The position numbers were made by a program, and so were the translations under genes. Positions 17,310 through 25,637 of a stretch of DNA of 64,000 nucleotides are shown one piece after another; positions within the stretch are counted from its first letter, which is position 1; every line of letters starts with the position of its first letter. The notes beneath the pieces are model-generated. The model searched no databases and was not told the origin of the DNA. It saw nothing but the letters and a program-made list of their open reading frames with translations. Source of the DNA: Parasegetibacter sp. NRK P23 (GTDB taxonomy: Bacteria > Bacteroidota > Bacteroidia > Chitinophagales > Chitinophagaceae); assembly GCF_023721715.1 (NCBI RefSeq), contig NZ_JAMDLG010000001.1:2953784-3017783 (forward strand), read 5' to 3'.

Positions 17310-19208
17310 TTACCAGCCTGGATTCTGCTTAAAATCTAAATAAATACTGGCGTCGTTCACCAGGAAGGGGAACCAGTAATGCCTTTCAGCCAGTTGTCGT
17401 TCGAAGAGGATGGTTTGCCTGAAGTTGGCTACACGCGCATTCTTAGGATCGGCGTACACCTGGGTTTCCGGCGTGGCCCTGTCAAATTCAATACCCTTTT
17501 TGTAGGTGTAGGGGCGTTGGATAAAGAGCAACCAGCGGCGGAGATCGTTGAAGCGGTGTCCTTCGAAAGCGAGTTCCACGGCGCGTTCGCGGCGGTATTC
17601 ACTTCTGAAAGCTTCTTGTGAAACCAGGAATTTGGCGGCTACATGTCCCACGCCCAAACCTGGCCTGTCCCTGATAAAGTTTACGGCATCCACGGCGGTC
17701 TTCTCATAACCCGGGGCTTTACCGGTGGGTGATTCGTATCCTTCGGACGCAGCTTCTGCATACAGCAGGTAAACATCGGCGAGGCGCATGAAGCTGAGCG
17801 AAACCGCATTGTTTTCCCTGAAGCCATCGTAGTCGTTCACCATCTTCCTGAAGAATTTGGAAAGCATGTATCCGGTGAATACTCTTTTGGTGGCGTTATC
17901 TGTTCTGAAATATCCGCCGGTGAACAGGCTTGCGTACAGGCGCCTGTTGTCGTTGTTTACAAAAGTCGCGTTCTGCACCATTCTTTCTCCGTCAATCACA
18001 ATATCGTGGTACAACCTGGGGTCCCGGTTTCTCCAGGGGTATTCAGGGGTATAGCCGGATTCAGGGTCCGCCGCTTCCGGATTCGGAATCGGAAGTCCGT
18101 TGGCCATACCGTAATGATCAACGTAGTTGGCCGTAGGATAAACTTTGATACCCGAGTTATTGATGCTCATCGGCCTGTAGTCGTTGACCTGGTTCCAGCG
18201 GAAGCGACCACCCAGGTCGGCGAAGTTTTCCATCATGATGGCCTCTTCTTCTCCGGGCACCCTTCCACCTGCGTTATGGGTGAAAAACAGGTTGGAATAG
18301 TTGGCGAAATTGGAGAGTTTATAGCGCTGTGTAGTTTCAATCAGCTTCAGTGTTTCACCTAATACCTCAGCGGCCTTTTTACAATATTCAATGTTGTAGG
18401 TGGCACTGCCCGTAGACTCTCTGTTCATCAGCGGACTACCGGCATACAACAGGTTCTTACCCATAAATGCCATGGCCATAATTTTGTTGGCGCGGAAGTT
18501 ATTGGATCCTGCGGTTGCCTGTCCGGGTTGTACATCGTCCCACCTTACAGGAAGAAGCTCAGCGGCTTTCTGCAGATCAGCCGTTACTTTATCAGCGGTT
18601 TGCTGGTAGTTCAGGCGCGGAATCCTGGGCGCGACTGTTTTAGACAACACCGTATCCACATATGGAAGGCCACCCCAGTACTGCATCAGCATAAAGTGGA
18701 ACCATCCGCGGAAGAAGTACAGTTGTCCGGCGATCACATCTTTTTCCGCCTGAGTCGCTTCGGTAAGCAGGGGCAGGTTGGCCAATCCGATATTCGCTTT
18801 GCGGATGCCATACCAGGCAAGTCCCCAGAGGTTGCCTTTTGATCCCCGATCGTTGGTGGCCGCAGGGTTACCACCACTCTTGAACCAGGAACCAAAGATG
18901 GCAGTGTTCCATCCCCAGTAATCGCCCTGGTCTATATTATAAGCGAATACACGTGTTTCCGTGGGTTCCCACATTTCATCTTCACCAAAGTTCCAGCTGT
19001 TGTGTGATCCGATGCCGGTTACCAGCGGAATGCAGGAATACAATTCTTCCGTAAATCCCTGGAAATTGCGGAAGTTTTTGAAAGCCTCCGTTTCATCTAT
19101 GTCCGCCAGGGGCGACTGGTCGAGGTATTTGGTGCAGGAACTTACTCCAATGGCTATCGCCAGCACAATTGTTACGGGCAATAATATTGTTTTAAAACGC
19201 TTGTTCAT
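17310..19208 (-). CDS. SusD/RagB-family lipoprotein (first pair)
   Basis: A 632-residue SusD with signal MNKRFKTILLPVTIVLAIAIGVSSC and the classic mature start TKYLDQSPLADIDETEAF. Family signatures include QLYFFRGWFHFMLMQYWGGLPYVDTVL, MRLADVYLLYAEAASEG and RRERAVELAFEGHRFNDLRRW. It sits 12 bases after the full-length SusC (19221) and 18 before the shorter SusC (14424). It should form the surface lid of the first pair. Length is at the upper end for SusD, with probable insertions in the binding face. Confidence 0.93.
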   Translation of the reverse strand: MNKRFKTILLPVTIVLAIAIGVSSCTKYLDQSPLADIDETEAFKNFRNFQGFTEELYSCIPLVTGIGSHNSWNFGEDEMWEPTETRVFAYNIDQGDYWGWNTAIFGSWFKSGGNPAATNDRGSKGNLWGLAWYGIRKANIGLANLPLLTEATQAEKDVIAGQLYFFRGWFHFMLMQYWGGLPYVDTVLSKTVAPRIPRLNYQQTADKVTADLQKAAELLPVRWDDVQPGQATAGSNNFRANKIMAMAFMGKNLLYAGSPLMNRESTGSATYNIEYCKKAAEVLGETLKLIETTQRYKLSNFANYSNLFFTHNAGGRVPGEEEAIMMENFADLGGRFRWNQVNDYRPMSINNSGIKVYPTANYVDHYGMANGLPIPNPEAADPESGYTPEYPWRNRDPRLYHDIVIDGERMVQNATFVNNDNRRLYASLFTGGYFRTDNATKRVFTGYMLSKFFRKMVNDYDGFRENNAVSLSFMRLADVYLLYAEAASEGYESPTGKAPGYEKTAVDAVNFIRDRPGLGVGHVAAKFLVSQEAFRSEYRRERAVELAFEGHRFNDLRRWLLFIQRPYTYKKGIEFDRATPETQVYADPKNARVANFRQTILFERQLAERHYWFPFLVNDASIYLDFKQNPGW

Positions 19209-19220
19209 ACCAATTAAAAT

Positions 19221-22200
19221 TTATAATGTGATATCTAAACCTAAATTGAAACGCCTTACGGTTGGGTACGCGCCTCCACTTGCGCCGGCGGCGAAGTTGG
19301 ATTCCCTGTCATCCGGCATTTTGGTCCACAGCAACAGGTTGTTTCCTCCGGCGAATATTTTACAGGTCTTGATGCCGAGCCTTGAAGTGGTTCTTGTTGG
19401 CAGGGTATACCCTACTTCAGCATTTTTCAACCTTACATAAGATCCATCAAACAAATAGCGCGTACCGTTATTACCGGCACCTCCTTCCGTACCAATTCTG
19501 GGAAGCGGCAGGTCTCCTCCGGATGATTTTGTCCAGTAAGAACCTTCCACATAAGCTACGTTGGAACCGGAATAAGTATTGAAAGTGGGGAAGTCAACAA
19601 AACGGGTCACATTGTTCACCCCATAGAACTGGAGGAAGATGCTGAAGCCTTTCCAGTCGGCTCCTACGCTCGCATTGTAGGTATTCTGTGGGGATCCGCT
19701 GTATTCAGTAGGCGCCTGATCGTTCTGGTCGATAATACCATCTCCGTTATAGTCGATGATGTTGAAGTCGCCGGGTAATTTGTTCTGGTTGTTCGTATTG
19801 CGCTGGGTACTTCCATAAATATCGTCCCAACTGCTGAGATAGCCCTGGTTCAGATAGGACCGCGTTTGTCCGAGGTAGTGACCTTCCTGCTTACGGTAGG
19901 CGGGTAACAATTCCGGATCATCGCGGAACACTACTTTATTCTGTGCGTGAGTCATATTGGTGTTGGCCCATACCCTTACACCGCTGGGGAATACGTGGTT
20001 AATTCTGAGCTCAAACTCATAGCCTCTGCCTGAAGCTTCCCCAATATTGATGTTGGGAGCGGTTTGTCCGAAATAAGTAGGTACGGAACGTTGATCGCCA
20101 GCAACGATGATGTCTCTTCTGATATCGTTGAACACATCCACGCTTCCGGAAATCGCACCATTAAGTACACTGTATTCAAGGCCTAAGTTTCGTTTTTCAA
20201 CGGTTTCCCAGGAAATAACCGGATTCCCGAGACTGGACAACCTGTAGAAGGTATAGATCGTATTGCCGGAGCCGGAAGGAGTGGGCAATACGGTGTTGCT
20301 GCCGAAGCTCCACTGATCCCTGTACAGCCAGCGACCATTCACGTTGTCGCTGCCCACAAGTCCCCAGGAGGCGCGGAGTTTCAGGTTATCGATGAACGAT
20401 ACATCTTTCATGAATTTTTCATTGCTGATCAGCCAGCCCCCGGAGAAGGAGGGGAAGAAGGCGAAACGGTAACCAGGACCAAACTTTTCGGAACCATTGT
20501 ACGCGCCGTTCACTTCAAAGAAATACCTGGAGTCGTAGCCGTAAGTACCGCGGAATACCCAGTCTTCACGGTAGAAGGGGAACGCGCTGCCCGTAGCGCC
20601 TCTTTCGCGCTGGAACAGGCCGAGTCCGGTTATATCATGTTTGCCGAACCTGCGGTTATAGTTCAGTTGAAGCATGTAGTTCAGTCTGCGGTAAGTGGCG
20701 CCACGGTCCACACTGCCTGCCTGGCTCGTCCAGCGTACCATATCGGCATAATCCAGTTGTGTTCCGGCGTTCACCACGTTTTCCAGCACCACTACACCGT
20801 TCAATGGATTGATCCATTTGCGCTGGGGACCATTATAGAGGTCGTTCACACCACGCTGGGTTTCGCTAAAAGTATTGTCCAGCGATAAACTTCCCCTTGC
20901 ACTCAGGCCTGTTGTGATGAAATCCAGTTGCTGCTGTAAAGCGAAATCGGTAGTGAGCTGCGTTCTTGTTCTTTTCTCCAGGCCGGATACCGCCAGGTTG
21001 TACACCGAATTGGGTACATCAGCGTTACGGGGAGAATAGAAACCCCAGGTACCATCGGAATAGATCGGACGCATGGCGTCAGGAGCGGAACGGTAGGCCG
21101 ATATCCAATAAGCCTGGTCGCCATCCTGGGCACCCCAGGGCAACTGGCGCACACCATTAGACCCGAAGATTTTGGTAGAGAATTTAGTGGTATTGGTAAG
21201 GTTGAAATCAAGGTTACTGCGCATGTTCACACGCGTGTAACCATAACCGGATTTATAGCCCCTGTCGTTCTCAAAAGACTTAAACAGGTCACCTTCATAC
21301 GTATAATCAATCCCTGCGAAATAAGTTACGAATTTAGAACCTCCCGATACGTTGGCGCTGGTGTTGTACGACATGGCGCGTTCCCGGAACAATTCCTTTT
21401 CCCAGTCAACATTGGGATACCGGTCCCACTCTTCATCATTGGCAGGATTGCGGTATTTCTGCAGAATAGCTTCGGGGAGGGACGCGCTCCAGCCACTCTG
21501 GTTAATAATAAGTTCCCTTTCTATAGAGCGGTTTTTTAAAGAGAGCGCATCGTATGCGTCATATTTTTCGGGGAGCTTTGAAGCGATCTTAGCCGTCATA
21601 TTGGAACGGATCTGAATATTCGCTCTTCCCTGTGTACCGCGCTTGGTTGTAATCAGAATTACCCCGTTTGCGCCCCTCACGCCATAAACAGCTGTAGCGG
21701 AAGCGTCTTTTAATACGGAAATACTTTCAACGGAAGCGATATCAATAGAACTCATGGAACGTTCAATACCATCCACCAAAATCAGCGGACTGGCATTGTT
21801 CCAGGTAGTTTGCGCACGGATGATGATCTGCGGATCTTCGGCGCCGGGCATACCGGAGCTCGAAGAAGTGACGAGGCCGGGAAGGTTTCCCGTTAACGCC
21901 ATCCCGAGGTTGCTGATGCCGCCCGTACGCTCCAGTACCTTACCGGTGGTTTGGGTAATGGACCCCACCACGCTGGCCTTTCTTTGCTGGCCGTAACCGA
22001 TCACCACAACATTATCGAGTTCGGAGGCCGCGTCTTTCAGGTTGATCACGATATAATCCTGGTTGCCGACATTGATCGTTTGGGTCGATTTACCCACGTG
22101 GGTCACTTCCAGCACCTGTGCCCCACCCGGAACGGATATGGAAAAATTGCCATCCTTGTCTGTTTTGGTACTTACGCCCGTCTGTTTTACCTGAACGGAA

Positions 22201-22349
22201 ACATCCGCTACAGGCGCGCTTTTGGCATCAAGCACCAATCCCTTCACCACCCGCGCGTTCTGCGCGAACAGGGGGCCACAGAAAAAGATCGCCGATAGCG
22301 CTAACGTAGCCACGTATAGCCCTCTCCGCATCATTGAACTGAGAATCAT
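19221..22349 (-). CDS. SusC-like TonB-dependent receptor with CarboxypepD_reg domain (first pair)
   Basis: A receptor of about 1042 residues. I place the start at MILSSMMRRGLYVATLALSA because it gives a normal signal peptide; the ORF runs 26 codons further up. The order is signal, carboxypeptidase-D-like domain (RVVKGLVLDAKSAPVADVSV to DYIVINLKD), plug (LDNVVVIGYGQQRKASVVGS, LILVDGIERS, VESISVLKDASATAVYGVRG, GVILITTKRG) and barrel ending RRFNLGLDITL. It leads the five-gene operon SusC-SusD-SusC-SusD-DUF5627. About 670 bases of AT-rich non-coding DNA precede it, divergent from the ThuA gene, with repeated operator-like motifs. It is the main importer of this locus. Confidence 0.94.
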   Translation of the reverse strand: MILSSMMRRGLYVATLALSAIFFCGPLFAQNARVVKGLVLDAKSAPVADVSVQVKQTGVSTKTDKDGNFSISVPGGAQVLEVTHVGKSTQTINVGNQDYIVINLKDAASELDNVVVIGYGQQRKASVVGSITQTTGKVLERTGGISNLGMALTGNLPGLVTSSSSGMPGAEDPQIIIRAQTTWNNASPLILVDGIERSMSSIDIASVESISVLKDASATAVYGVRGANGVILITTKRGTQGRANIQIRSNMTAKIASKLPEKYDAYDALSLKNRSIERELIINQSGWSASLPEAILQKYRNPANDEEWDRYPNVDWEKELFRERAMSYNTSANVSGGSKFVTYFAGIDYTYEGDLFKSFENDRGYKSGYGYTRVNMRSNLDFNLTNTTKFSTKIFGSNGVRQLPWGAQDGDQAYWISAYRSAPDAMRPIYSDGTWGFYSPRNADVPNSVYNLAVSGLEKRTRTQLTTDFALQQQLDFITTGLSARGSLSLDNTFSETQRGVNDLYNGPQRKWINPLNGVVVLENVVNAGTQLDYADMVRWTSQAGSVDRGATYRRLNYMLQLNYNRRFGKHDITGLGLFQRERGATGSAFPFYREDWVFRGTYGYDSRYFFEVNGAYNGSEKFGPGYRFAFFPSFSGGWLISNEKFMKDVSFIDNLKLRASWGLVGSDNVNGRWLYRDQWSFGSNTVLPTPSGSGNTIYTFYRLSSLGNPVISWETVEKRNLGLEYSVLNGAISGSVDVFNDIRRDIIVAGDQRSVPTYFGQTAPNINIGEASGRGYEFELRINHVFPSGVRVWANTNMTHAQNKVVFRDDPELLPAYRKQEGHYLGQTRSYLNQGYLSSWDDIYGSTQRNTNNQNKLPGDFNIIDYNGDGIIDQNDQAPTEYSGSPQNTYNASVGADWKGFSIFLQFYGVNNVTRFVDFPTFNTYSGSNVAYVEGSYWTKSSGGDLPLPRIGTEGGAGNNGTRYLFDGSYVRLKNAEVGYTLPTRTTSRLGIKTCKIFAGGNNLLLWTKMPDDRESNFAAGASGGAYPTVRRFNLGLDITL

Positions 22350-23023
22350 GATGAGCTTTTTTAATGTTTGAATTTTTTGCGAAAGAAGCCGGAATGCTTC
22401 AACACTGATCCGGGAAACCTGAAACATCCAGGGGATGATTTCGAGATTTCCGTAAATCCACCTTAAGAATTAATTGTAATACTGACACTAATGGGAGAAA
22501 GTGCGCACTGGCATAAACATCGTTTTGGTTTCATAATGCAATCGTTTAAAGTTGAAAAATGGGAAGTCAGCTTAGGACCTGACTATAGCAGCGAACTAAA
22601 AGTAATTGTGTTGCTAAAAAATAAGTAGCAGGAATCTTTAAAAGAATAGGAGGAATGTTTAACAAGTGAAAAAACAAGTGCTATCCTCTACTCAAAATAT
22701 TGATAATCAAATAACTAAAAAATTATGCAACCGATTGTCGCCCATCAGTATCCATTCAAAATGCTATCGATTCGTTCTAAAAAACATGCGCTGACGTAGC
22801 AAAAACCTACGCTAAATATTCAATCCATACTTAAAATTGGTGACCCAGGAACAGATTTTAACTTACAAAGTGGCGCATCCGGGAAAGCAACAAGAAGATG
22901 TATTCGATTACATTTTATTGTTCAGCGGCATTTTTTTATCAGCCACTCATTCCGGGTTACCGTTTTTTTTATGAAATTGTCTTGGACTGCTTGCATACAT
23001 AAAGAAAATTTCAATATAAATTA
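22350..23023. promoter_or_regulatory. Divergent intergenic region with repeated ATGC(A/T)A(T/C)CG motifs
   Basis: A 674-base AT-rich stretch between the SusC operon (-) and the ThuA gene (+), with no credible ORF. Three related sites are visible on the + strand: ATGCAATCGTTT (22536-22547), ATGCAACCGATTG (22725-22737) and ATGCTATCGATTC (22761-22773). A fourth, on the minus strand, is at 11375-11387 in front of GH43. The near-palindromic core with a central CG resembles LacI-type operators, but no regulator gene of that kind is in the window. No TAnnTTTG box with good spacing was found for either gene. Confidence 0.4.
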
Positions 23024-23962
23024 ATGACCAGTCACGCTTGCTTTTTCCGACTTTTCTTTTGCTTCCTGTTGCTGACTTGCTTACAACCTGAAGGCGCGGC
23101 CCAGCGAAAAAACAAACCCATCGAGGTACTTATTGTTGACGGCTACAGCAACCACGACTGGCAACAAACCACCCGACTGATCAAATGGATGCTGGAAGAA
23201 ACAGGACGTTTCGAGGTAGCTGTCTCCACCGCACCAACGGACACCACGGCCTATTCCTGGGCACCCGACTTCTCCCGATATGCCGTCGTGATCCAGAATA
23301 CCAATAATATCCACAATGGAAAACTCCGCTGGCCCAGGGCCGCGGAGGTAAAACTGGAAGAATATATTAGAAACGGGGGCGGGCTCTATGTGTTGCATTC
23401 GGCCAACAACGCGTTCGCCCATTGGGAAGCTTATAATAAAATGATCGGTATGGGATGGCGACCCAGGTCCTATGGGTATGCGCTGGAGATCGACTCCGCT
23501 CAAAAAGTGCAGCGTATTCCACCGGGTGAAGGACAGGGAACCGGCCACGGCGACAGGTTCGACGCCCTCGTTCAAATACTTACCCCCCACCCCATCAACA
23601 AGGGTTTCCCCCAAACATGGAAAACGGCCAATACCGAAGTATACCATTTTCCAAGAGGCAGCGCGGAAAACCTGACCGTGCTGTCGTATGCCTTCGACAG
23701 TTCAGCCACACAACGAAAATGGCCGCTGGAATGGGTGGTTCAATATGGAAAAGGAAGGGTATACAATTCCAGCATGGGGCATTTGTGGGCCGGGGAAAAG
23801 TTCCCTGTATCGTACAGGTGTATCGGCTTCCAGACCACTGTAATCCGGGCAACGGAATGGCTCGCCACCGGGAAAGTTACTTACCCCGTTCCCAAAAACT
23901 TTCCCACCAAAAGCAGCACCAGCCTCAGAAACGAAGCGGATTATAAGGAAGGTGATTTGTAA
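23024..23962 (+). CDS. Exported ThuA-domain protein
   Basis: A 312-residue protein with a signal peptide (FFCFLLLTCLQPEGAAQ) and one ThuA-like domain, a class-I glutamine amidotransferase-like fold. Visible family segments are IEVLIVDGYSNHDWQQTT, YIRNGGGLYVLHSANNAF, ILTPHPINKGFP, TEVYHFPRG, WVVQYGKGRVYNSSMGH and the closing GFQTTVIRATEWLATGKV. ThuA domains occur in carbohydrate loci, but their reaction is poorly defined; some act with sugar dehydrogenases. It is the only + strand gene in the 9928-32300 locus, and diverges from the SusC operon. It ends in a hairpin shared with the convergent GH43 gene. Function is not assigned. Confidence 0.82.
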   Translation: MTSHACFFRLFFCFLLLTCLQPEGAAQRKNKPIEVLIVDGYSNHDWQQTTRLIKWMLEETGRFEVAVSTAPTDTTAYSWAPDFSRYAVVIQNTNNIHNGKLRWPRAAEVKLEEYIRNGGGLYVLHSANNAFAHWEAYNKMIGMGWRPRSYGYALEIDSAQKVQRIPPGEGQGTGHGDRFDALVQILTPHPINKGFPQTWKTANTEVYHFPRGSAENLTVLSYAFDSSATQRKWPLEWVVQYGKGRVYNSSMGHLWAGEKFPVSYRCIGFQTTVIRATEWLATGKVTYPVPKNFPTKSSTSLRNEADYKEGDL

Positions 23963-23965
23963 TGA

Positions 23966-23995
23966 AAATGGCGTACCGCCATCGATACGCCATTT
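23966..23995. terminator. Hairpin between convergent ThuA and GH43 genes
   Basis: AAATGGCGTA (23966-23975) and TACGCCATTT (23986-23995) form a perfect 10-bp stem with a 10-base loop, between the ThuA stop (23962) and the GH43 stop (24023). There is no strong T-run on either side, so termination may be moderate in both directions. Confidence 0.6.
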
Positions 23996-24022
23996 CCCCT
24001 GCGATAATTATTTATATTTTAT

Positions 24023-25594
24023 CTATAACTTATCTGTAATGTTAAAATAATCGAAGTCCACTGATCCGCCGGGGGTTTTCGTGGCATAGTTGAACAACGT
24101 GAACCTGTACCCGATAAACTGGGGAATGGTGTACGCCATTTTTAACGGTTGCCCGATAGCAGTCCATTTTTTACCATCCAGGCTGTAGTAGAAACTGGCG
24201 ACATCCTTTCTGTCCGTGAAATCGCAATCCGCTTTGAAATACACTGTATGCTGCTCAAGCGGGATACGTTCCTGTTCAACGGGTATTCCTGTTCCGCCGG
24301 CATTCACCATTACAATATATTTCTGGTTGCCTTCCATCTTTACGCCAACCTGTCCGAAGTTTTTTTGCAGCAGCCCAAGTCCCGCGAAGTCTCCGTCTTT
24401 CATTTTAGACACGTCAATGGCCGTGCTGCCGGAACAAACCGGGCCAATGGTGCGCTGTGTTAAAGAGTTCCTGGCCTGCAGGAAGCTGGTGTCTACCCTT
24501 CCGGTGGTCAGGCGCAGGTAACCTGGTCTTGCTTTTACCGACCACAGGCTGTTGTCCGGGTTATGGTTCCATTGCCATACCAGGGGTAAAGCGGCATCGC
24601 CCTTTTTACGGGTGAACGCGTCGGAATGCACGATACCGGGGATGAGTCCTTTCATGGCCGGCAGCTCCAGTTGTTCGGGCACTTTTCCATTTACACCCAG
24701 TACGGGCCAGCCATCTACCCATTTCACGGGCACCAGGTAAGGAATGCGGCCCACGGCGCCGTAATCGCGGAAAAGGTAGGAATACCAGGTACCATCGGGC
24801 ATGTCTATCAAACCGCCCTGGGCAACGCCCAGGTCTTGCAACGCGACTCTCCCTTCGTATGGACCGTGTATATTATCAGCGCGGTGAATCAGTACGGTAC
24901 GCATGCCGCCCGGAGGCCAGGAGATGTTGAACAGGTAATATTTTCCGTTCACTTTGAAGAGTTGGGACCCTTCCGCCGGAAGTCCGCCACGCCTGCCTTC
25001 CGGCATACTCGGTGCTGTGGCGTTTTCGATCACCACTTTTTCCGTTCCGGGTTTTACACCGGTGAGGTCATCTTTTAACTCCACTAGACTGAGTTTACCG
25101 GCACCCCCTAACATATAAACACGTCCATCATCATCAAAAAACAAACTGTGGTCGTGCATGCTGGGAGAGAATGAAATCCTTTTCCACGGTCCTTTTTCTA
25201 TGTTTTTTGTACTGAAGATGTAGGTTTTCCCGGTTGTTTGGGCGAACGTGGAAATATAGTAGGTTCCTTTATGAAAACGGATGGAGCTGGCCCAGGAACC
25301 TCTTCCGTAAGTACTCTTGTTGTTGGCGAGGTTGAGTTCATCCATATCAGCCAGCGTATCGTAGGCGTAGCCGATCAGTTTCCAGTTTACAAGATCCGTG
25401 GACTTCATAATGGGAACACCTGGATTCATGTGCATCGTGGTGCTGCTCATATAATAATTATTCCCCACTCTTATCATGGACATATCGGGCACATCCGCGA
25501 ATATGACCGGGTTGGTGGCTTTTGGCTGCGCCTGTAATTTGAAGGCGGCCAGTAAGGTGAGTAAAGCCGTAAAACGAATGATACTTTGCTTCAT
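24023..25594 (-). CDS. GH43 glycosidase (subfamily 12-like) with beta-sandwich C-domain
   Basis: A 523-residue secreted enzyme with signal MKQSIIRFTALLTLLAAFKLQAQ. The GH43 blade acids are Asp in FADVPDMSMIRVG, Asp in SMHDHSLFFDDDG and Glu in LPAEGSQLFKVNGKYYL. The pattern PDMSMIRVGNNYYMSSTTMHMNPGVPI is that of the GH43_12-type arabinofuranosidase/xylosidase group. Residues from about 320 on, ending GSVDFDYFNITDKL, form the concanavalin-like sandwich common in this group. It removes arabinose or xylose decorations from xylo-oligosaccharides (inference on linkage). Last gene of the enzyme operon, 43 bases after the GH95 stop. Confidence 0.88.
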   Translation of the reverse strand: MKQSIIRFTALLTLLAAFKLQAQPKATNPVIFADVPDMSMIRVGNNYYMSSTTMHMNPGVPIMKSTDLVNWKLIGYAYDTLADMDELNLANNKSTYGRGSWASSIRFHKGTYYISTFAQTTGKTYIFSTKNIEKGPWKRISFSPSMHDHSLFFDDDGRVYMLGGAGKLSLVELKDDLTGVKPGTEKVVIENATAPSMPEGRRGGLPAEGSQLFKVNGKYYLFNISWPPGGMRTVLIHRADNIHGPYEGRVALQDLGVAQGGLIDMPDGTWYSYLFRDYGAVGRIPYLVPVKWVDGWPVLGVNGKVPEQLELPAMKGLIPGIVHSDAFTRKKGDAALPLVWQWNHNPDNSLWSVKARPGYLRLTTGRVDTSFLQARNSLTQRTIGPVCSGSTAIDVSKMKDGDFAGLGLLQKNFGQVGVKMEGNQKYIVMVNAGGTGIPVEQERIPLEQHTVYFKADCDFTDRKDVASFYYSLDGKKWTAIGQPLKMAYTIPQFIGYRFTLFNYATKTPGGSVDFDYFNITDKL

Positions 25595-25637
25595 GTTCTT
25601 TATTGTTTTATTGCCCGGGCCGGCCGTTGAATCCTGG

